Assembly: GCF_902833905.1 (NCBI RefSeq)
Contig: NZ_CADFGP010000014.1
Location: 106,684-170,683, forward strand
Direction: 5' to 3'
Source: Paraburkholderia tuberum STM678
GTDB lineage: Bacteria > Pseudomonadota > Gammaproteobacteria > Burkholderiales > Burkholderiaceae
Length of the DNA: 64,000 nucleotides
Shown here: one piece after another, positions 9,348-19,500 of the stretch
Layout of the letters: every line of letters begins with the position of its first letter
Numbering within the stretch: position 1 is the stretch's first letter
Position numbers and translations under genes: made by a program
The notes under the pieces: generated by a model
Told to the model about the DNA's origin: nothing
The model's input: the letters and a program-made list of their open reading frames with translations, nothing else
The model's database searches: none

Positions 9348-10190
9348 TCACGGCTTACCCGTGGCCGCTGCCGCTGCCGCCGCCGCTTCAGGCTCGACGA
9401 TATCGCCACCGAGCAGATGCACCCCCTCTCGCAGCTTCACGAACGCCGCGGCGACGGCTTCCGGTTCACCCTTCACACCCAGATCGATGTGATGCCGCGC
9501 ATACACGCCGCCGCGCTCCGCATCCCCGACGCTCGGCAGGCTGAACACCCGCACGCCCGGAAAATCGCGCTCGATTTTCTCCATCAGCGGTGTCACGCGC
9601 GACTCCGGCAACTCGAACACCAGCAGCGATTTTTCAGCGTGCGGCGTCGTGTGATGCAGATGCGCGTACCGCGTGTCGAGCACCCACTCGATCATCGGCC
9701 AGGCCATCACCGGGAAACCCGGCACGAAATGATGTTGGCGGATCGAAAAGCCCGGAATCTTGTTGTAGCCGTTCGGAATGATGTCGGCGCCCTGCGGGTA
9801 CGTGCCCATATTCAGGCGATGCCGGTTCTCGGGCGAGTTCAGATCGAGCGGCGCCGGCGAGTTCGCCGGATACATGTCGCGGATACGCTCCTGAATCAGC
9901 TTCGCGGCTTCCGGATGCAGCTCGAGCGGCACGCCGAGCGCGGCCGCCGCGCACTGGCGCGTGTGGTCGTCCGGTGTCGCGCCGATACCGCCCGTCGAGA
10001 ACACGATGTCGCCCGACGCGAACGTGCGCCGCAGCGTCGCCGTGATGCGCTCCGGATCGTCGCCGATGTACTCCGCCCAGCCGAGCGACAGCCCGCGCCC
10101 GCGGAGCAACTCGATGACCTTCGGCAGATGCTTGTCGACGCGTCTGCCCGAGAGGATTTCATCGCCGATGATGATGACGCCAAATGCCAT
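9348..10190 (-). CDS. Molybdopterin-binding (MoaB/CinA N-terminal domain) protein
   Basis: 280-residue protein with a MoCF_biosynth/CinA-type fold in its first ~180 residues: GVIIIGDEILSG at the N-terminus and the STGGIGATPDDHT loop. In MoaB, MogA and CinA this loop binds the pterin or ADP-ribose-type ligand. The deamidase (CinA C-terminal) domain is absent. The remainder (about 185-280) is family-specific and ends in an Ala-rich tail (EPEAAAAAAAATGKP). The start is the ATG at 10190, preceded by GAGGCGG. It is in line with, and 20 bp downstream of, the EI24 gene, so they are probably co-transcribed. Its substrate is uncertain. Confidence 0.82.
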   Translation of the reverse strand: MAFGVIIIGDEILSGRRVDKHLPKVIELLRGRGLSLGWAEYIGDDPERITATLRRTFASGDIVFSTGGIGATPDDHTRQCAAAALGVPLELHPEAAKLIQERIRDMYPANSPAPLDLNSPENRHRLNMGTYPQGADIIPNGYNKIPGFSIRQHHFVPGFPVMAWPMIEWVLDTRYAHLHHTTPHAEKSLLVFELPESRVTPLMEKIERDFPGVRVFSLPSVGDAERGGVYARHHIDLGVKGEPEAVAAAFVKLREGVHLLGGDIVEPEAAAAAAAATGKP

Positions 10191-10209
10191 TGCCGCCTCT
10201 TTAGTTTGA

Positions 10210-11043
10210 TCAATAGGGAACCGGCGCGACCTCGCGCGCGCCACCAGGCGCTTCCGCCCGCATGCGCTGCAGCGCGCGCAGGCAGTAGTTGCCGAACCAT
10301 AGCGCCGAGAACACGAGGATGAACGCGTAAATCCAGATCGTCACCGTCGTGATCACCGGGAACAGCACAATCAGCCATACCGACGACGCCCACAACAGCG
10401 TCGGCAGCGAACCTAGCAGGCCGCTCACGATACCGATCAGCAGCAACGGCAGCCGGTGGCGCCGCACCAGTTCGCGCCGCTCGTCGCGCGTCGCATGCAA
10501 CGAGAGCGCATCGTAGGTCATCACGCGATACGTGAGCCATCCCCACAGCAGCGGCGGAATCAACGCGAAGAACGGCGGCACGAGCCACAGCGGCAACGTG
10601 ACGATCAGCAGCGCCAGACACAGCAGCGTGGTCCAGAGCGCTTGACCGAGGCTACCGTACCACGTTCCGCCGCGGCGCATCTCCAGCCCGGCGAAGTGGC
10701 GGGCCGCGAGAAAGCGGATCACGGCCGGCATCGACAGCATGGCGATCAGCAGCAGCACCGTGACGACGATCAGCGGGATCGCCATCGCAATCACGATGAA
10801 CGGCGCGATGACCGAGTGCAGCGTCGAAAAACCGAGCACGTCGAACAGATGATAAAGCGTGGCGGTGAAAGACCAGTCGTCGAGCCAGGTGCGGGTCGCG
10901 CCGGTCAGCGTCTGCCAGAAGAACCACAGGAGTACGCCCCAGCCGACCGTCGCGACGATAAACGGTTTGAAGGTCAGCCAGAGCATGCGCGGATGCAACG
11001 CGCTTGCGAGTGCGCGCCCAAACGAGCGCAACAGATCATTCAT
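10210..11043 (-). CDS. EI24 domain-containing inner-membrane protein
   Basis: 277-residue polytopic membrane protein. Hydrophobic segments are visible near 30-50, 75-105, 140-175, 205-225 and 230-255, in the arrangement of the EI24/CysZ-like family (CysZ is a sulfate transporter; many betaproteobacterial members have unknown cargo). The short C-terminal tail is cytoplasmic-looking. The start ATG at 11043 (MNDLLRSFGRAL) gives the family's usual length; the longer upstream frame is Arg-rich and not family-like. It is followed after 19 bp by the MoaB/CinA-type gene. Confidence 0.8.
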   Translation of the reverse strand: MNDLLRSFGRALASALHPRMLWLTFKPFIVATVGWGVLLWFFWQTLTGATRTWLDDWSFTATLYHLFDVLGFSTLHSVIAPFIVIAMAIPLIVVTVLLLIAMLSMPAVIRFLAARHFAGLEMRRGGTWYGSLGQALWTTLLCLALLIVTLPLWLVPPFFALIPPLLWGWLTYRVMTYDALSLHATRDERRELVRRHRLPLLLIGIVSGLLGSLPTLLWASSVWLIVLFPVITTVTIWIYAFILVFSALWFGNYCLRALQRMRAEAPGGAREVAPVPY

Positions 11044-11240
11044 GCGAGCCAGTGCCTGCGAACGAAACGATGGACGGGAAAATCGCGCCGCGCCCGGGCC
11101 AGGCATGCAGGGGCACTGGAGGGTGCGCTCGAACGTGCACAGCATAAACCAAGGGACGCGCCGCCGGCGGAAGTGAGCAGCGCGGCGGAGTGCGCGCTCG
11201 AATGGATCCGCAATGGACTCAGAACGGACTCTGAACCGAC

Positions 11241-12239
11241 TCAAACGGCTGCGGTGTCGTTGCCGGGTGCGCGGCGCTTCGATACGAGGCGATGCGCGAT
11301 GCGCACGAAGGCGAACCAGTGCTGCGCCCAGAATCCATCGCCATAGCGGCGGCCTTCGAGCTGATCGCTGATACCGGTCGGCTCCATATCGCGGCTCCAC
11401 GACACGCTGCGGAACAACATGTCCCACCACGGGAACAGCACGCCGAAATTGCAACCGTAATTGAGCCCTTCATGACCGTACCCGATCGCGTGGTGACGGC
11501 GGTGGAACGCCGGGCTGACGAGCAGCCGCTCGCCGAGCCAGCCGTAATACAGGCGGATGTTCGCGTGCTGCACGCTTTGCGCGAGATTCGTGATCGCAAC
11601 CAGCACGACGAACTGCGACGGCGGCACACCGATTGCGAGCGCGATCATCGCGAAGAACGACGCCTGCAGCAGATCGTCGAGCAGATGGTTGCGATCGTCG
11701 GACCACAGCGACATCTGCCGCTGACTATGGTGTACCGCATGCAGCTCCCACCACACGCCGAAGCGGTGCTGCCAGCGGTGATACCAGTAGCCGGCGAAAT
11801 CGAGTACGAGCAGATACATGACGAACGTGACGAGCGGCTGCGTGGTCACGCCGGGCCACAGGTTGTCGAAGTTCAGGTTCGCGATGCCGTGCAGCCGCAG
11901 CCAGCCTTGCACGTTGTCGAAGAACGGTTGCAGCGCGAAGAAAAAGAACAGGTTCAGAATGCCGAGCTTGGCGATCCACGTGTACAGCACGTCGACGCGC
12001 ACGGCCTTGCGGTTCTCCCATTGCTCGACCGGGCGCAGCGCCTCGAGCGGACGCAGGATCGCGTACATCGCGAGCACCTCGAGCACACCGACGATGACCC
12101 AGTACAGGCTGTCGTAGGTGTCCTCGTCGTAGTCCATCAGATTGAACCGGAACAGCAGTGGCTGCACCACGTCGACGTACAGCCACGTCTGCGCGGCTGA
12201 AACGAAGCTGTCGAGTGAGGAGAAAATCAGATGGAACAT
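11241..12239 (-). CDS. Sterol desaturase / fatty acid hydroxylase family protein
   Basis: 332-residue integral-membrane di-iron oxygenase. The family's eight-histidine signature is seen as HRWQH, then HAVHH, and later HRRHH, spaced across about 155-260 among transmembrane helices (near 45-65, 85-105, 135-155 and 195-225). Members hydroxylate or desaturate sterols, fatty acids, carotenoids or alkylglycerols using O2. Nothing in the neighbourhood defines the lipid substrate. The stop lies about 200 bp from the EI24 start on the same strand. Confidence 0.87.
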   Translation of the reverse strand: MFHLIFSSLDSFVSAAQTWLYVDVVQPLLFRFNLMDYDEDTYDSLYWVIVGVLEVLAMYAILRPLEALRPVEQWENRKAVRVDVLYTWIAKLGILNLFFFFALQPFFDNVQGWLRLHGIANLNFDNLWPGVTTQPLVTFVMYLLVLDFAGYWYHRWQHRFGVWWELHAVHHSQRQMSLWSDDRNHLLDDLLQASFFAMIALAIGVPPSQFVVLVAITNLAQSVQHANIRLYYGWLGERLLVSPAFHRRHHAIGYGHEGLNYGCNFGVLFPWWDMLFRSVSWSRDMEPTGISDQLEGRRYGDGFWAQHWFAFVRIAHRLVSKRRAPGNDTAAV

Positions 12240-12329
12240 GATGCTGGCCTGTTACTTCATCGTTGGTGGCTCGTGGCGTCCTGGCTCTGCCCTGTTGCCC
12301 TCAGGCACTGTCGGGCGCCCTCAGGCCCC

Positions 12330-13349
12330 TCAAGCGCCGTTCGGCGCCGTCACCGGCGCGCGGTCGAAGAAATAGATGCCGTGCGGCGAGCGGCCCACCG
12401 AAATGGTCTGGATCAGCTTGCGCGTGCTGAGATCGATGATGCCAACGTGCTTCGCGAAGCGGAAGGTCACCCACAGATAGCGTTTGTCGGCGGACAGTTC
12501 CATATCGTCCGGTCCCGGCATCAGGCCGGTGATGTCGCCGACGTTGGTGAGCGTGTCTTCGTCGATGATGCTGATCGTGCTAGCGACGCGGTTCGACACC
12601 GCGACATGCTTGCCGTCGGCGAGCGAGCGGAAATTGTGAGCGCCCTTGCCCGTGTGAATCGTCTTGACGATCTTCTGGTTGCGCCAGTCCACCACGGCGA
12701 CGCAGTCCTCGCCGGTCATGCCGACGAGCAGGTACTTTTCCCCCGGCGTCATCCACAGACCCGCGGGCACCTTGCCGACCTTCATCTTCCATTTGACGGT
12801 TTGCGTGGGCAGGTCGATGGCGGCGAGCTCGCCCGAGATCTGCAGCGAGACGAACACCGTCTTGCTGTCATTCGAGAACGCCATGTGGCTCGGCATCACC
12901 GCGAGCGGCAGCCGTGAAGCCAGCGTCATCTGGTTTTTCGGGTTGTCGTAGTGATAGATGTCGAGTCGATCGAGCCGCAGTCCCGTAGTGACGAGCCACT
13001 TGCGATCAGGCGAAAAACCGATCTGATAGGGATCTTCGATGTTCTCGACCCAGCGCTGTAACTGCCCCGTCTTCGGATCGACGAACATCAGGCTGTTCGA
13101 CACCGAATTGGCGACGATCAGCGAGGAATTGTCCGGCGTGGCCATCAGGTGATGCGGTTCCTTGCCCGTGGGCACGGTGCCGATGACCTGGTGGCTGTTC
13201 TCGTCGATCAGGCTCAGCGTGGCCTCGCCGGAATTGAGCACGATCACGTTATTGGCGTGCGCCGCCGGAGAAAAAAAGCCTGCGGCGGCGACCAGCACCG
13301 CGGTCGCGGCGAACGTGGCACTCAAGCCGGGAAGAAAAAATTTACGCAT
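12330..13349 (-). CDS. Secreted YVTN-type beta-propeller protein
   Basis: 339 residues with a clear signal peptide (MRKFFLPGLSATFAATAVL..., cleavage near AHA|NN at about 32) and then repeating 40-45-residue blades. Motifs such as LNSGEATLSLID, VANSVSNSLMFVD, VSNRVASTISIID and VTFRFAKHVGIID are typical of the YVTN/cytochrome-D1 propeller group. It is probably periplasmic. The start at ATG 13349 is fixed by the signal peptide; the frame continues upstream without family sequence. Such proteins often act as binding scaffolds or as companions of redox enzymes. No partner gene is adjacent, so the role is not assigned. Confidence 0.84.
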   Translation of the reverse strand: MRKFFLPGLSATFAATAVLVAAAGFFSPAAHANNVIVLNSGEATLSLIDENSHQVIGTVPTGKEPHHLMATPDNSSLIVANSVSNSLMFVDPKTGQLQRWVENIEDPYQIGFSPDRKWLVTTGLRLDRLDIYHYDNPKNQMTLASRLPLAVMPSHMAFSNDSKTVFVSLQISGELAAIDLPTQTVKWKMKVGKVPAGLWMTPGEKYLLVGMTGEDCVAVVDWRNQKIVKTIHTGKGAHNFRSLADGKHVAVSNRVASTISIIDEDTLTNVGDITGLMPGPDDMELSADKRYLWVTFRFAKHVGIIDLSTRKLIQTISVGRSPHGIYFFDRAPVTAPNGA

Positions 13350-13929
13350 GAAAACTCGCTTCGGAGAACAACGGTCATTGTAGAACGTTTGCCGGTCCGG
13401 GCGGTTGACGTAAGTCACTGGCGACGACCGAAAAATGACGGGTGCGATGAAGCGCGGCCGCGAGCGGGAGGTTTCGTCTGCCACGTCCGGTTTGATGCTC
13501 GCGCCGCGGGCTTTCGAGTGAGGAATCAATGTGCTCTCCCTGTCAGGGTCAATCATGCATCAGCCACACGTTAAAATCGCGCAAATGATTATCGGGAACA
13601 ATAAGAATAATCCTCTTTCCTTATCAATAAAAACCTAGCCGTATTAATATATTTTTTAGCCCGATTGAATTTCGGAGTTTGCTGATATCTGGATTGCACG
13701 CGGACATCGGAGAATTCTCCATACGCGCCGCCCCGGTAACGCCTCCCCCATGAATCCCGAGCGTACATCGCCGGGCTGACGCGCGCTCGGCCAAATAACG
13801 CAAGCCTTACCAATGACCGGCGTTTTTGTATTTTCAATATTTTCAAACCCACCAGGCAATAACTTGACGTCAAAGTCGGAATACGCGCTGCGTGCCACCA
13901 ACTACAATAATGCGGAGGATTTTTAATTG
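13350..13929. other. AT-rich intergenic region upstream of the autotransporter
   Basis: About 580 bases between two divergent secreted-protein genes. From roughly 13560 the composition becomes clearly AT-rich, with stretches such as ATTAATATATTTTTT near 13643, in contrast with the GC-rich surroundings. No convincing gene is seen. It probably holds both promoters and would be a natural target for H-NS-type silencing. It ends in GCGGAGGA, the ribosome site of the autotransporter. Confidence 0.6.
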
Positions 13930-16440
13930 ATGAACAAGAATATTTCGATAATTCGCCATACCACGTCTCAAATAAAAGTCGCAGCACGGCGAACTGCCTG
14001 CCTGCAAACACACCGTGCTTCCGCGCGCCAGAAAAGCATCGCCCGGGCGGTTCGAAGTACCGCGGGTGTTGCAATAGCGGCGGCGGCCCTTTACGTCACG
14101 GAAGCGACAGGCGCCGGCGTCGATTCCGTCGAGGTAGGCACGGCCAGCGCGCCCGGCGACATCGCGGTCGCGATAGGTGCACAAGCCACCGCAAGCGGCA
14201 ACTCATCGCTGGCGGTCGGCTCGCAGGCGAACGCGCAAAACGACGGCGCGATCGCGGTAGGGGCGAACGCCACGGCACAGGGCGATAGCGCCGTCGCCAT
14301 GGGCCTCTCCTCTTCGGCACAAGGCGAAGGCGCGAGCGCCTTCGGGCCTTATGCGAATGCGCAAGCGGAACGCGCGACCGCGGTCGGTCTGAACGCGTCG
14401 GCGCTTGGCGTCGACTCGGTCGCAGCGGGCTCCGGTTCAATGGCGGCGGACTCGGCCGCCTCCGCGTTTGGCTCCCTATCCACGGCAACCAGCATCGGAT
14501 CGACCGCGCTCGGCTATGTCGCGCAGGCCGGAGGCGCCAACTCGCTCGCCGCCGGAGCATGGGCCTCGGCGCTCGCGGACTCGAGCGTCGCGCTTGGCAG
14601 TAATGCCGTCGTCAGCGGCGTCGGCGCCATCGCCCTCGGCGTTGCCGCGCAGGCACGCGGCGCCTACGCCAGCGCAATCGGCTTCGGCGCAACGGCCGCG
14701 GGAGCCGGCGCGATCGCGCTCGGCAGCAACGCAAACGCGAGCGCCGACAATAGCGTCGCGCTAGGCGCCAACGCCAGCACCACGACGGACCTGTCGCAAA
14801 GCGCGTTTGTGCCCGTGGGAACGGGCGCCACCCCGATCGCGGCCTCCAGCGCGACGGGCGAAGTCTCGCTCGGCTCGGCGAACAACGAGCGTCGCCTGAC
14901 CAACGTCGCCGCGGGCGCCGCGCCCACCGACGCGGTCAACGTGAGCCAGTTGAGCGCGGTCGACAACAAGGTCGATGCACTCGCTCAAAGCAGCGCGCTG
15001 CATTACTTCAGCGCTGCTGACCCGGTCGACGGCTCCAACGAGGCGCTCGCAGACGGCACGCACGCGCTTGCCGCGGGCAGCAACGCCAGCGCTATGGGCA
15101 GCAACGCAACCGCATTCGGCACCAGCGCCAGCGCCAGCGCAACCGACTCGACCGCGATCGGCGCGGGCGCCGTCGCCGGCACGGCCGACGCGACCTCGCT
15201 GGGCGCGTCAGCGTCGGCCTACGGCTCCGGTGCGACGGCGCTCGGCTCCAACGCCACGGCGAGCGGCGCCGGCGCCCTCGCGCTCGGCTCCGGTGCCAGC
15301 GCAGCCGCCGACAACGCACTTTCGCTCGGATCTAACTCGAGCGCGCTAGTTGCAAACTCCGTCGCGCTCGGCCAGGGCTCGATCGCCGATCGCGCGGGTA
15401 CCGTGTCGGTCGGCTCAACGGGCAACGAGCGCCAGATCACCAACGTCGCGGCTGGCACCGCCGACACCGATGCGGTCAACGTCGCCCAGCTGAAAGCGGT
15501 GAGCGACCAGAGCAGCGCGACCGCAGCGAAGCTCGACGGCGCGGTCATGTACGACACGAACGCCGACGGCAGCATCAACCGGAACAGCGTTACGCTCGGC
15601 GGCGATACCACGGAGGGCACCGTCATCCACAACGTCGCGGACGGCGTACAGGCGTCCGACGCGGTCAACCTCGGTCAGCTGAACGCGGCGCTCGAAGGCG
15701 CGATCAATAACGCGACGATCGGCTCGGCCGACGCGTTGTTCAGCGCGGCAGGCGATAGCGCGACTGAGAGCGCGCAGGCGTCCGGCGCGCACGCGATTGC
15801 GGCCGGGGCGAACGCGCGGGCGAGCGGCGTCAATACGGTCGCCGAGGGTGCGAACGCAGAGGCGGCCGGCACGAACGCGATTGCCGTCGGAGCGAATGCA
15901 CAAGCAAGCGGCGCCAACGCGGCAAGCATCGGAGCGAACGCCATCGCCAGCGGCAACAACGCGACGGCGGTCGGTGCCGCAGCCAGCGCGAGCGCCGACA
16001 ACTCGGTGGCGTTAGGCCAGGGCTCCGTCGCCGACCGAGCGAACACGGTATCGGTTGGCGCGGCGGGCCAGGAACGCCAGATCGCCAACGTCGCGGCCGG
16101 CGTACGAGGCACCGACGCGGTCAACGTCAATCAGTTGCAGCAAAGCGTGAGCGGCGCGATCAGCGCGTCGAATCGCTATACCGACGATCAGATCCGCTCC
16201 GCCCGTCGGGACAGCTACGGGGGCACGGCATCGGCGCTCGCAATGGCAGCTTTGCCGCAAGCGGTCCTGCCGGGACACGGCATGGTCGCCATGGCGGGTG
16301 GCACGTACGGCGGTCAATCTGCGCTCGCAATCAGCGTGTCGCAGTTGTCGGACACCGGCAAATGGATCTACAAGGTCCAAGGCAGCACCGACTCTCGCCG
16401 ACAGTTCGGTGCATCGATCGGCGCGGGGATGCATTGGTGA
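13930..16440 (+). CDS. YadA-type trimeric autotransporter adhesin
   Basis: 836-residue type Vc secretion protein. The N-terminus has an extended signal region (MNKNISIIRHTTSQ... then a hydrophobic stretch near 44-62, AGVAIAAAALYV). Most of the passenger is YadA-like head repeats of 14 residues (GAxATASGxxSxAxGxxA), arranged in three blocks. Each block ends with a neck/connector containing RQITNVAAG-type motifs and TDAVNVxQL. The last ~90 residues (SNRYTDDQIRSARRD to GAGMHW) are the stalk end and the YadA anchor that forms the trimeric outer-membrane barrel. ATG 13930 is chosen over the TTG just before it because GCGGAGGA lies about 11 bases upstream. It is an adhesin candidate; the ligand is unknown. 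Confidence 0.92.
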   Translation: MNKNISIIRHTTSQIKVAARRTACLQTHRASARQKSIARAVRSTAGVAIAAAALYVTEATGAGVDSVEVGTASAPGDIAVAIGAQATASGNSSLAVGSQANAQNDGAIAVGANATAQGDSAVAMGLSSSAQGEGASAFGPYANAQAERATAVGLNASALGVDSVAAGSGSMAADSAASAFGSLSTATSIGSTALGYVAQAGGANSLAAGAWASALADSSVALGSNAVVSGVGAIALGVAAQARGAYASAIGFGATAAGAGAIALGSNANASADNSVALGANASTTTDLSQSAFVPVGTGATPIAASSATGEVSLGSANNERRLTNVAAGAAPTDAVNVSQLSAVDNKVDALAQSSALHYFSAADPVDGSNEALADGTHALAAGSNASAMGSNATAFGTSASASATDSTAIGAGAVAGTADATSLGASASAYGSGATALGSNATASGAGALALGSGASAAADNALSLGSNSSALVANSVALGQGSIADRAGTVSVGSTGNERQITNVAAGTADTDAVNVAQLKAVSDQSSATAAKLDGAVMYDTNADGSINRNSVTLGGDTTEGTVIHNVADGVQASDAVNLGQLNAALEGAINNATIGSADALFSAAGDSATESAQASGAHAIAAGANARASGVNTVAEGANAEAAGTNAIAVGANAQASGANAASIGANAIASGNNATAVGAAASASADNSVALGQGSVADRANTVSVGAAGQERQIANVAAGVRGTDAVNVNQLQQSVSGAISASNRYTDDQIRSARRDSYGGTASALAMAALPQAVLPGHGMVAMAGGTYGGQSALAISVSQLSDTGKWIYKVQGSTDSRRQFGASIGAGMHW

Positions 16441-16589
16441 AATCAGCTCGAACGAACGTATCGGACCGAGTCCGGCCGCGACGGCGCTCTGAGGACGCTC
16501 GGTGTACCCCGCGCGCACCGGTGCGCGGGCCCGCTCATCGGCCGCGGTGCACACCCAGTGTCCAGCGTCCGCGAGCGAGCGCCCTGGCT

Positions 16590-19500
16590 TTAGCGCTGCA
16601 TCGACTCCCACACCTTGTGCAGGCGCTTCACCGAAACCGGCATCGGGGTGCGCAACTCCTGCGCAAACAGCGAGATGCGCAATTCTTCGAGCAGCCAGCG
16701 GAATTCCGCGAGCCGCGGATCCACGACGCCGCCGCGCTGCGACACCGCGCGCTGATAGTGCTGCAGCAGCGGCTGGAATTCGGCGAACTGGCGCGCGTCG
16801 CGTATGGCGTCCGCGCGCAGCTTGTCGATACGCAGCGCCATCCCCTTCAGATAACGCGGGAAATGTGCGAGTTGGGCATACGGCGTATCGACGACAAAAC
16901 GCTTGCCGATCAGCGCATCGAGCTGATTCTGCAGATCGGTGTACGCGGCCGCGAATGGCTTCGCCTGCAGGAGCTTCTTCGTCAGGCTCGCGTATTCGCC
17001 AAGAATCTGACCGACCAGCCGCGAAATTTCCTGCGCGAGCAACGTGAGGCGGCTACGCCCTTCGTCGCGGCGGACATGGAAGCTCGCATCGTCGTCGGGC
17101 AGCGGATCCTGCAGACACGCGCGGTCGAGTGCGGTGTCGATCAGCTGATCGCGCAGTTCCTCCTGCGTGCCGCGCGGCATGAACTGCATGGCCATTTCGC
17201 GCAGGCCCGGCAGATTCTTCTCCAGATACTTGATCGGCTCCTTCAACTGCAGCGCGAAGAGCCGACGCAAGCCCGCCCGATGAATCCGCGCGGCTTCTTC
17301 CGGCGAATCGAACACCTCGACGTCGCAATGGGTGCCACGGTCCACGAGCGCCGGGTAGCCAAACAGCGTCTGACCACCACGGCGAATTTCGAGCAACTCG
17401 GGCAACTTGCCGAAATTCCACGTGGTCAGGTTTTCATACAGCGCGGTGGCTGGTGCGCCTTCGGGTGTCGCGGGTTGCGGCGCGGCCGCGCCCTTGCCGC
17501 GCGACGCGCCACTCTGAGCCAAATCTGGAGAGCGTGCAGGTGCCGCAACACCGCCGCCGCCCGCGTCGGCCAAGGCGGCGCCCGCCGCGCCCGAAACGAG
17601 CTTCTGGAAATGCTGCTGCGCCTGAGCGCCGAGTTCGGCGCGCAGTTGCGACAAATTTCGCCCCATCGCGAGCTGCCGGCCATGTTCGTCGATGACCTTG
17701 AAGTTCATGAACAGATGCGCGGGCAGCGTCTCGAGCTTGAAGTCGGACTGCTTCATCGCGACCTGGGTCTGCTCGCGCAGGTCGGCGATCAGCGCCTCGA
17801 GCAAGCCTCCTCCTCCGAAGCGCTGTGCGCCGTGCCGTTCGGCGAAGCCCGCCGCGTACTCGGGGAGCGGCACGCAATGCCGACGCAGCTTTTGCGGCAG
17901 CGACTTCAGCAGCAACTGCGCCTTTTCTTTCAGCATCCCGGGCACGAGCCACTCACAGCGGCGCGCGTCGACCTGGTTCAGCGCGTACAGCGGCACTGCG
18001 AGCGTCACGCCGTCGCGCGGCGTGCCCGGCTCGAAGTGGTAGGTCAGCGCCATCTCGATGCCCGCCATCGTCAGCCGCTTAGGGAACAGATCCGTCGTGA
18101 CACCCGCCGCCTCGTGCCGCATCAGATCGTCTCGGGACAAATACAACAGCCGCAGCTTGTCCTCCGCCTGGCCGCTCTTTTCGACCTCGTCGCGATACCA
18201 GCGCTCGAACGCGGCGCCGGTATGGATGCCGTCCGGCAGCGCCTGATCGTAGAACGCGTAGATCAATTCGTCGTCGACCAGCACGTCCTGGCGGCGCGAC
18301 TTGTGCTCGAGCTGCTCGATGTCGGCGAGCAGCTTGCGGTTGTGCGCGAAGAACGCAAGCTTCGTGTCGAACTCGCCTTCGACGAGCGCACCGCGAATGA
18401 ACAGCTCGCGCGCCCGCGCCGGGTCCTGCTTGCCGAATGCGACGCGCCGCCGGTGATAGATCGGCAGGCCGTACAGCATCGCGCGCTCGAACGCGGACAC
18501 CTGCGCCGCGCGCTTTTCCCAATGCGGCTCGGACAACGACTTCTTGAGCAGATGCGCGCCGACCTTCTCGACCCACTCCGGCTCGATTTTCGCGATACAG
18601 CGCGCGTACAGACGGCTCGTTTCGACGAGCTCGGCGGCCATCACCCACTTGCCTGCTTTTTTCACGAGCGCCGAGCCGGGCCACAAATAGAACTTGATGC
18701 CGCGCGCGCCGAGGTAGTACGGCTCGTCGTCGGCTTTCAGGCCGATGTTGCCGAGCAGACCGGTCAGCAGCGCCAGATGGATCTGCTCGAATGTTGCCTC
18801 CGCTTCGTTCAGCCGCCAGCCGTGCTCGCGCACCACCGTCAGCAGCTGCGAGTGAACGTCGCGCCATTCGCGCAGCCGCAGTTGCGACAGGAAGTTCTTG
18901 CGGCACTCGTCCTGCAGTTGCCGGTTCGATTTCTTGTGCGCGATCGCTTCGTCGAACCAGTTCCAGATCTTCAGCCACTGCAGGAATTCGGAGCGCTCGT
19001 CGGCGAACCGGCGATGCGCCTGGTCCGCCTGCTCCTGCGCTTCGATCGGGCGATCGCGCGGGTCCTGCACGGACAGCGCACTCGCGATGATCAGCACTTC
19101 CTTCAGCGCCTGCTGGTCGCGCGCGGCGAGGATCATGCGGCCAACGCGCGGATCGAGCGGCAGTCGCGCGAGTTCGCGGCCGAGCGGCGTCAGGTGGGTG
19201 TCGTCGTCGACGGCGCCGAGCTCGTTGAGCAACTGGTAGCCATCGGAAATCGCACGGCCCGGCGGCGGTTCGATAAACGGGAAGGTTTCGATCGCCGTCA
19301 GATGCAGCGACTTCATGCGCAGAATCACCGAAGCAAGCGACGAGCGCAGAATTTCCGGATCGGTGAAGCGCGCGCGGCCCTGGAAGTCGCTGTCCTCATA
19401 CAGACGAATGCAGATGCCATCGGCGACCCGGCCGCAACGCCCCGCGCGCTGGTTCGCGGCGGCCTGCGAAATCGACTCGACCTGCAACTGCTCGACCTTG

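Noticed and set aside
13575..13625. Fur-box-like sequence (AATGATTATC with nearby GAATAATCC) before the autotransporter
   Set aside because: Only one half of the 19-bp consensus fits; the other half has no match.
13589..14074. 161-codon minus-strand frame in the AT-rich spacer
   Set aside because: It overlaps the start of the autotransporter on the other strand and shows no recognisable motif or ribosome site.
16512..16527. GC palindrome GCGCACCGGTGCGC (with one flanking pair) between the autotransporter and hrpA as a bidirectional terminator
   Set aside because: No T-tract and no loop; GC-rich palindromes of this size are frequent in such DNA.
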